Assembly (NCBI GenBank): GCA_021156245.1
Contig: JAJNBO010000056.1
Coordinates: 1-9,683 of the forward strand
Direction of reading: 5' to 3'
DNA from: Ramlibacter sp.
GTDB lineage: Bacteria > Pseudomonadota > Gammaproteobacteria > Burkholderiales > Burkholderiaceae_C
Length of the DNA stretch: 9,683 bases
Under the pieces are notes generated by a model that did no database searches, was not told the origin of the DNA, and saw only the letters and a list, made by a program, of their open reading frames with translations. A program made the translations under genes and the position numbers. The first letter of the stretch is position 1, and each line of letters opens with the position of its first letter. Below are positions 6,376 through 9,683 of this stretch, in pieces.

Positions 6376-7134
6376 TCAGTTCTCGTAGCTCGGGTCGAGC
6401 TTGTCCAGCTTGCGCAGCAGCGCGGGCCAAGCGATGTTCGCGCCCTGTCCGGCGGTGACCGTCTTCATCACCTGCGCCATGCCTTCCATGATCTTCGGGT
6501 TGACGTAGTTCAGCTCGCCGCCGCCGGCCAGCGCATCGATCTGGATGCGGCAGGTGTTCTCGAAGGTGTACATCGAGAGGAACGCATCCGGCACGGTGCG
6601 CCCCACCGTCAGCAGGCCGTGGTTGCGCAGCATCAGGAAGTTCTTGTTGCCCAGTGCCTGCTGCAGCCGTGGCTTCTCGTCGTCGCGCAGCGCCACCCCT
6701 TCGTAGTCGTGATACGCCAGGGACGCCAGCACGAAGGTGCTCTGCTGGCTGATCGGCAGCACGCCCGCCTTTTGCGCGCTCACCGCAACGCCCGCGCGGC
6801 TGTGCGTGTGCAGCACGCAACCGGCGTCGTCGCGCACCTCGTGGATGCAGCTGTGGATGGTGAAGCCCGCGGGGTTGACGGGGAAGGGCGAGTCGATCAG
6901 CTTGTTGCAGGCCTGGTCCACCTTCACCAGCGAAGACGCCGTGATCTCGTCGAACATCAGCCCATACGGGTTGATCAGGAAGTGGTGTTCCGGCCCGGGG
7001 ATGCGCGCGCTGACGTGCGTGAACACCAGGTCGCTCCAGCCGTACAGCGCGATCAAGCGGTAGCAGGCGGCGAGGTCGACGCGCAGCTGCCATTCCTCGG
7101 CGCTGACCACCTCGCGCAGGGAGGCGATGTTCAT
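6376..7134 (-). CDS. Class II aldolase/adducin-family protein, atypical active site
   Basis: This 252-residue cytosolic protein has the class II aldolase/adducin fold. The metal-binding histidines are visible: His109 and His111 in VLHTHSRAG and His172 in LRNHGLLTVG. Aligned without gaps from His109 to E. coli FucA (recalled sequence), the catalytic acid Glu73 is replaced by Gly90. The phosphate-binding Ser71-Ser72 become Pro88-Ala89, and Asn29 becomes His40. It therefore binds metal but probably does not cleave a sugar phosphate in the FucA way. Related adducin-like enzymes include decarboxylases and other carbonyl lyases, so the reaction is open. The ATG at 7132-7134 overlaps the TGA of the upstream HD-domain gene by 4 bp and is preceded by AAGGAA at good spacing. 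It is the last gene of the AraC-HD-aldolase operon. The final 30 residues are a Lys/Leu-rich helix. Confidence 0.92.
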   Translation of the reverse strand: MNIASLREVVSAEEWQLRVDLAACYRLIALYGWSDLVFTHVSARIPGPEHHFLINPYGLMFDEITASSLVKVDQACNKLIDSPFPVNPAGFTIHSCIHEVRDDAGCVLHTHSRAGVAVSAQKAGVLPISQQSTFVLASLAYHDYEGVALRDDEKPRLQQALGNKNFLMLRNHGLLTVGRTVPDAFLSMYTFENTCRIQIDALAGGGELNYVNPKIMEGMAQVMKTVTAGQGANIAWPALLRKLDKLDPSYEN

Positions 7135-7709
7135 GGCGTTTCCTTCTTCAGGTAGATCGAATTGCGCGGCTGCGCCATCACGCGTTGCAGCATGGGCATG
7201 AACTCCTCGATGGGCAAGGTCTCCGCCTTCGGGTCGAACGCCGGATTGTCGTAGAGCGCGCAGAACTCCTCGGTGCGGTCGTAGTGCGGGTGCGACCTGA
7301 AGTTGTCGCGCAGGTTGCGGTCCAGCCCGAGGTGATGGAAGAAGTAGTGGCCCTGGAAGATGCCGTGGTTCTGCACCATCCAGAGGTTCTCCTCGCTCAC
7401 GAAAGGCTTGAGGATGGCCGCGGCGATGTCGGGGTGGTTGAAGGAGCCGAGCGTGTCCCCGATGTCATGCAGCAGCGCGCAGACCACGTACTCGTCGTCG
7501 CGGCCCTCCTTCAGTGCGCGGGTGGCGGTCTGCAGCGAGTGCGTGTAGCGGTCCACCGGGAAGCCGCCGTAGTCGCCCTGCAGGATCTGCAGGTGCTTCA
7601 CCACGCGCTGCGGCAGCGCCTGGGCGAACGGCATGAATTCCCCGGCGATCAGCTGCCAGTCGGCGGCGGTGCTGTCCTGCATGCGGACGAACTGGGCGCG
7701 TGCGTTCAA
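7131..7709 (-). CDS. HD-domain protein, candidate diiron oxygenase or phosphohydrolase
   Basis: This 192-residue cytosolic protein has an HD domain. Candidate metal ligands are His57 (YTHSLQTA), His81-Asp82 (LLHDIGDTLG), His92 (FNHPDIAAA), His115 (QNHGIFQG) and Asp154 (LYDNPAFDP). The H...HD...H...H...D series is the six-ligand pattern of two-iron HD proteins such as PhnZ and myo-inositol oxygenase; the 24-residue gap between the first two ligand histidines equals the PhnZ gap as I recall it. Later gaps differ, so this is not PhnZ itself. A phosphohydrolase remains possible. The start is a TTG (7709-7707) because AGGAG sits 7 nt upstream of it; the next in-frame ATG (7682) lacks such a site and would remove nine residues. 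It follows the AraC gene by 30 bp and overlaps the aldolase-like gene by 4 bp, implying a shared pathway. Confidence 0.88.
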   Translation of the reverse strand: MNARAQFVRMQDSTAADWQLIAGEFMPFAQALPQRVVKHLQILQGDYGGFPVDRYTHSLQTATRALKEGRDDEYVVCALLHDIGDTLGSFNHPDIAAAILKPFVSEENLWMVQNHGIFQGHYFFHHLGLDRNLRDNFRSHPHYDRTEEFCALYDNPAFDPKAETLPIEEFMPMLQRVMAQPRNSIYLKKETP

Positions 7710-7739
7710 GGTGGGTCTCCTGTTCGTCGCGATGACACG

Positions 7740-8681
7740 TCAGCTCGCCCGGAACTCCGTCGGGCTCTTGCCCGTATGGTCGCGGAATACGCGGCTGAAG
7801 TGCGAGAGGTTGCCGAAGCCCCACGACAGGGCGATCTCGGTGATCGGGCGCGCATGCGTGCCCGCCTGCTGCAGGTCGCGGATGCAGGCCTGCAGGCGCA
7901 GGCGCTGGATGTACGCGGCGATGGACTCGCCCTCGCCCGCGAACGCGTTGTACAGGTGACGCCGGCTGCAGTTGAGTGCGCGCGCCACCGCATCCACCGA
8001 CAGCGCCGGGTCTCGCAGGTGCTGCTGCACGTAGGTGCGGATGCGGTCGCGCAGGGCTTCGCGCTGCGTCACCGCGGTGTCCAGGCCGGCGAGCTCCTGC
8101 AGCGACAGGCGCACCAGCTGCTTGATCAGCTCGCCGGCACCCTGGGCCGCCGACTCGCTCATGTTCGGCAGCTCCTGGTAGGTGTTGCGCATGGTCTCCA
8201 GCGCAACGCGCGAGATGCCGCTGGTGCCGAGGCGGCGCGCCATCACGCCGTCGAAGCGCAGCTGCCGGTCGGCGATGTCGTCCTTGGGCACCATCACGAT
8301 CAGGTGGTCGCAACGCTCCGGGTTGTCGATCTCGTAGCCGGCCGTGGTGTCGTAGATCACCCAGGCGCCGTCGCGCGCACAGGCGTCGCGGCCCTGCTGC
8401 TGCACGGAGGCGCTGCCTTGCCAGGGCGCCACGATCTTCAGGTAAGCGGTGTCGCTGCGGCGCGCCAGCGATGCGCTGCGCAGCACGCGGTGGCGGTTGG
8501 ACTCCAGGCGCGTGAGGATGACGTCGCCCGCACGCGAAGCGGCGATGTGGCCGTCGAAGGCGGTGTCCCCGTACAAGTCCGTGTCGAGCCCGCCGAAGTG
8601 CCGGTGGATCCACTCGCGCCACTGCGGCGCGCGGTCGCGCTCGGCGACGGCGTCGGTGCTGAGGGTGGTGGAGGCGGCCAT
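7740..8681 (-). CDS. AraC-family transcriptional regulator (FeaR-like N-terminal domain)
   Basis: This 313-residue regulator has an N-terminal half (about 20-200) of the AraC-binding-like type seen in FeaR and other regulators of amine and aromatic catabolism: WREWIHRHFGGLDTDLYG near the start, then a beta-rich sensor region. The C-terminal AraC DNA-binding domain (about 210-313) has two helix-turn-helix motifs. The first is LSVDAVARALNCSRRHLYNA (about 227-246). The second begins ITEIALSWGFGNLSHFSR (about 280-297) and ends in the family signature GKSPTEFR. The ATG at 8679-8681 has no clear Shine-Dalgarno. CATAAT (8698-8693) could be a -10 so close that the leader would be only a few nucleotides. 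It heads the operon with the HD and aldolase-like genes and is divergent from the substrate-binding protein, so it probably controls both in response to the substrate. Confidence 0.92.
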   Translation of the reverse strand: MAASTTLSTDAVAERDRAPQWREWIHRHFGGLDTDLYGDTAFDGHIAASRAGDVILTRLESNRHRVLRSASLARRSDTAYLKIVAPWQGSASVQQQGRDACARDGAWVIYDTTAGYEIDNPERCDHLIVMVPKDDIADRQLRFDGVMARRLGTSGISRVALETMRNTYQELPNMSESAAQGAGELIKQLVRLSLQELAGLDTAVTQREALRDRIRTYVQQHLRDPALSVDAVARALNCSRRHLYNAFAGEGESIAAYIQRLRLQACIRDLQQAGTHARPITEIALSWGFGNLSHFSRVFRDHTGKSPTEFRAS

Positions 8682-8749
8682 GGACGAGGACGATTATGGG
8701 TGCCGCGCGAAAGGGCGTCTTCCACCGCGATTTCAGGGTAAACCCGAGC

Positions 8750-8782
8750 CCGGCGTGCACGCCGGCGCAAGCGTTTGTGCAC
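8750..8782. promoter_or_regulatory. Candidate AraC-family operator: palindrome plus repeated GTGCAC
   Basis: CCGGCGTGCACGCCGG at 8750-8765 is a perfect 16-bp palindrome. Its core GTGCAC (8755-8760) recurs at 8777-8782, exactly 22 bp (about two helical turns) downstream, and both are followed by GC-rich GCC tracts. This spacing is typical of AraC-family direct half-sites. It lies between the divergent regulator and substrate-binding-protein genes. Relative to the possible -10 TACGAT (8814-8819) it would fall at roughly -44 to -76, a normal activator position. Binding is inferred only. Confidence 0.45.
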
Positions 8783-8813
8783 CGCCAGCAAAGCGGCGCG
8801 GGAGATGCGTTCC

Positions 8814-8819
8814 TACGAT
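8814..8819 (+). promoter_or_regulatory. Possible -10 element for the substrate-binding-protein gene
   Basis: TACGAT matches four of six consensus bases, and no good -35 is found 16-18 bp upstream. That would suit an activator-dependent promoter. The predicted start (about 8826) leaves a leader of about 28 nt that includes the GAAGGAGA ribosome binding site (8841-8848). Confidence 0.35.
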
Positions 8820-8853
8820 AGGCCACCGCCATCCAGTGCGGAAGGAGACCTTC

Positions 8854-9683
8854 ATGCCCATTCGGAACCAGAACCGCCGCGAGTTCGTGCGCGGCGCCGC
8901 CGCCGCCGTCGGTGCGATGGCCGTCGCCCCGCAACTGATCGCCCAGTCCGCCCCGGTGCGGGTGGGTTACGCCATGGCCCGCACCGGCCCCTGGACCGGC
9001 GGTGCGCAGGTGAGCCAGGAGCCCAACTACCTGCTGTGGGCCGAGCAGCAGAACGCCGCCGGCGGCCTGGACGTGAAGGGCGCGCGCCGCCGCATCGAGC
9101 TGATCAGCTCCGACGACCGCAGCGACGTCGAGACCTGCGTGCGCACGTACGAAAAGCTGATGGGCAGCGACAAGGTCGACATCGTGCTGCCGCCGTGGGG
9201 CAGCAACGCCAACTTCGCGGTTGCGCCGCTGGCCAACCGCTTCGGCTATCCCTTCCTGGCGCCGACCGCGCTGTCGCGCCGCCTGGTGGAGATGAAGCTG
9301 CCGTACTTCTTCCTGCTGCTGCAGCAGCCCAAGCCGATGTGTGACGCGATCGTCGACATGCTCAAGGCCAACGGCGCCAGGACCGTGGCCGTCGTCTACG
9401 TCGACGACCTGTTCGGCCTGGAGAACTATGCGGCGCTGAAGGTGGCGCTGGCCGGCAGCGGCATGACGCTGGTGCAGGAGACCAGCTATCCCGGCGGCGT
9501 GAAGGACCTGTCGCCGGTGCTGCGCTCGATCAAGGACAAGAACCCGGATGCCTTCATCGGCTTCACCTATCCCCCGGACACCATCCTGGCCAGCAAGCAG
9601 GCCAAGGAAGTGGGCTTCAATCCCAAGTTCTTCTACGCCTCGGTGGGCACCGCGTTCCAGTTGTACCGCAACGTGATGACGCC
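8854..9683 (+). CDS. Tat-exported ABC transporter substrate-binding protein (LivK-type), 3'-truncated
   Basis: The frame is open from the ATG at 8854 to the window end (276 residues seen, no stop; the family is usually about 390-430). GAAGGAGA lies 5-6 nt upstream. A twin-arginine signal is clear: NRREFVRGA (7-15), a hydrophobic Ala/Val run, and likely cleavage after Ala30 (QLIA|QS). The mature part is a type I periplasmic binding fold of the Leu/Ile/Val family: VRVGYAMARTGPWTGGAQVS at the start, then ELISSDDRSD and IVLPPWGSNANFAVAPLANR. The second lobe includes TVAVVYVDDLFGLENY and PDAFIGFTYPPDT. Such proteins capture amino acids, amides, aromatic acids or other small carboxylates for a LivHMGF-type importer. 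The ligand cannot be read from sequence. It is divergent from the AraC-HD-aldolase operon; permease and ATPase genes are expected to the right, beyond the window. Confidence 0.95.
   Translation, partial: MPIRNQNRREFVRGAAAAVGAMAVAPQLIAQSAPVRVGYAMARTGPWTGGAQVSQEPNYLLWAEQQNAAGGLDVKGARRRIELISSDDRSDVETCVRTYEKLMGSDKVDIVLPPWGSNANFAVAPLANRFGYPFLAPTALSRRLVEMKLPYFFLLLQQPKPMCDAIVDMLKANGARTVAVVYVDDLFGLENYAALKVALAGSGMTLVQETSYPGGVKDLSPVLRSIKDKNPDAFIGFTYPPDTILASKQAKEVGFNPKFFYASVGTAFQLYRNVMT

Noticed and set aside
6059..6388. Plus-strand open frame ending in an SFPRRRESR-type peptide
   Set aside because: This peptide is what the three-hairpin repeat gives when translated. It is an artefact of the repeat, not a gene.
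7185..8741. A 518-codon plus-strand open frame opposite the HD and AraC genes
   Set aside because: Its product is composed mainly of Val, Arg, His, Gln and Ala with no motif, and both opposite-strand genes are well supported.
8775..9344. A 189-codon plus-strand frame overlapping the binding-protein gene
   Set aside because: It is Arg-rich, without a domain, and out of frame with the well-supported Tat-exported binding protein starting at 8854.

Overview
The window is GC-rich chromosomal DNA, densely coded on both strands. It most resembles a betaproteobacterium of the order Burkholderiales (Comamonadaceae-like). This rests on protein style, a Tat-exported LivK-type binding protein, FeaR-like AraC regulation and the intergenic repeats; no ribosomal marker is present to confirm it. 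I see no tRNA, rRNA, CRISPR array or insertion sequence. No gene-free stretch exceeds 300 bases.

Region 1 (1-269) is the 3' end of a small exported protein of unknown function, cut by the window edge. Region 2 (276-3216) is a compact copper-resistance locus. The copper chaperone gene copZ and the copper-sensing MerR regulator gene cueR overlap by 4 bp on the minus strand. The copper-exporting P1B-type ATPase gene copA is on the plus strand. The 149-bp divergent region carries two nearly identical CueR operators. Each lies in a promoter with a 19-bp spacer, so one regulator can switch on chaperone, regulator and pump together. The copA promoter is so close to its ATG that the mRNA is predicted to be leaderless.

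Region 3 (3229-6365) holds a beta-class glutathione S-transferase (minus), a short AsmA-like membrane-anchored protein (plus) and a transglutaminase-like cysteine-protease-fold protein (plus). It is bracketed by two copies of a repeat made of three consecutive hairpins. Each copy sits exactly between convergent genes, where it probably serves as a two-way transcription terminator.

Region 4 (6376-9683) is the most interesting part. An AraC-family regulator, an HD-domain protein with a six-ligand diiron-oxygenase-like pattern, and an atypical class II aldolase/adducin-family protein form a tight minus-strand operon. A Tat-exported ABC-type substrate-binding protein is divergently transcribed and runs off the window. 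The layout suggests an inducible uptake-and-oxidation pathway for a small organic substrate. The aldolase-like protein lacks the catalytic Glu and the phosphate-binding residues of fuculose-phosphate aldolase, so the chemistry is probably not classical aldol cleavage of a sugar phosphate. A 16-bp perfect palindrome and a 22-bp-spaced GTGCAC repeat in the divergent region are candidate sites for the AraC-family regulator.
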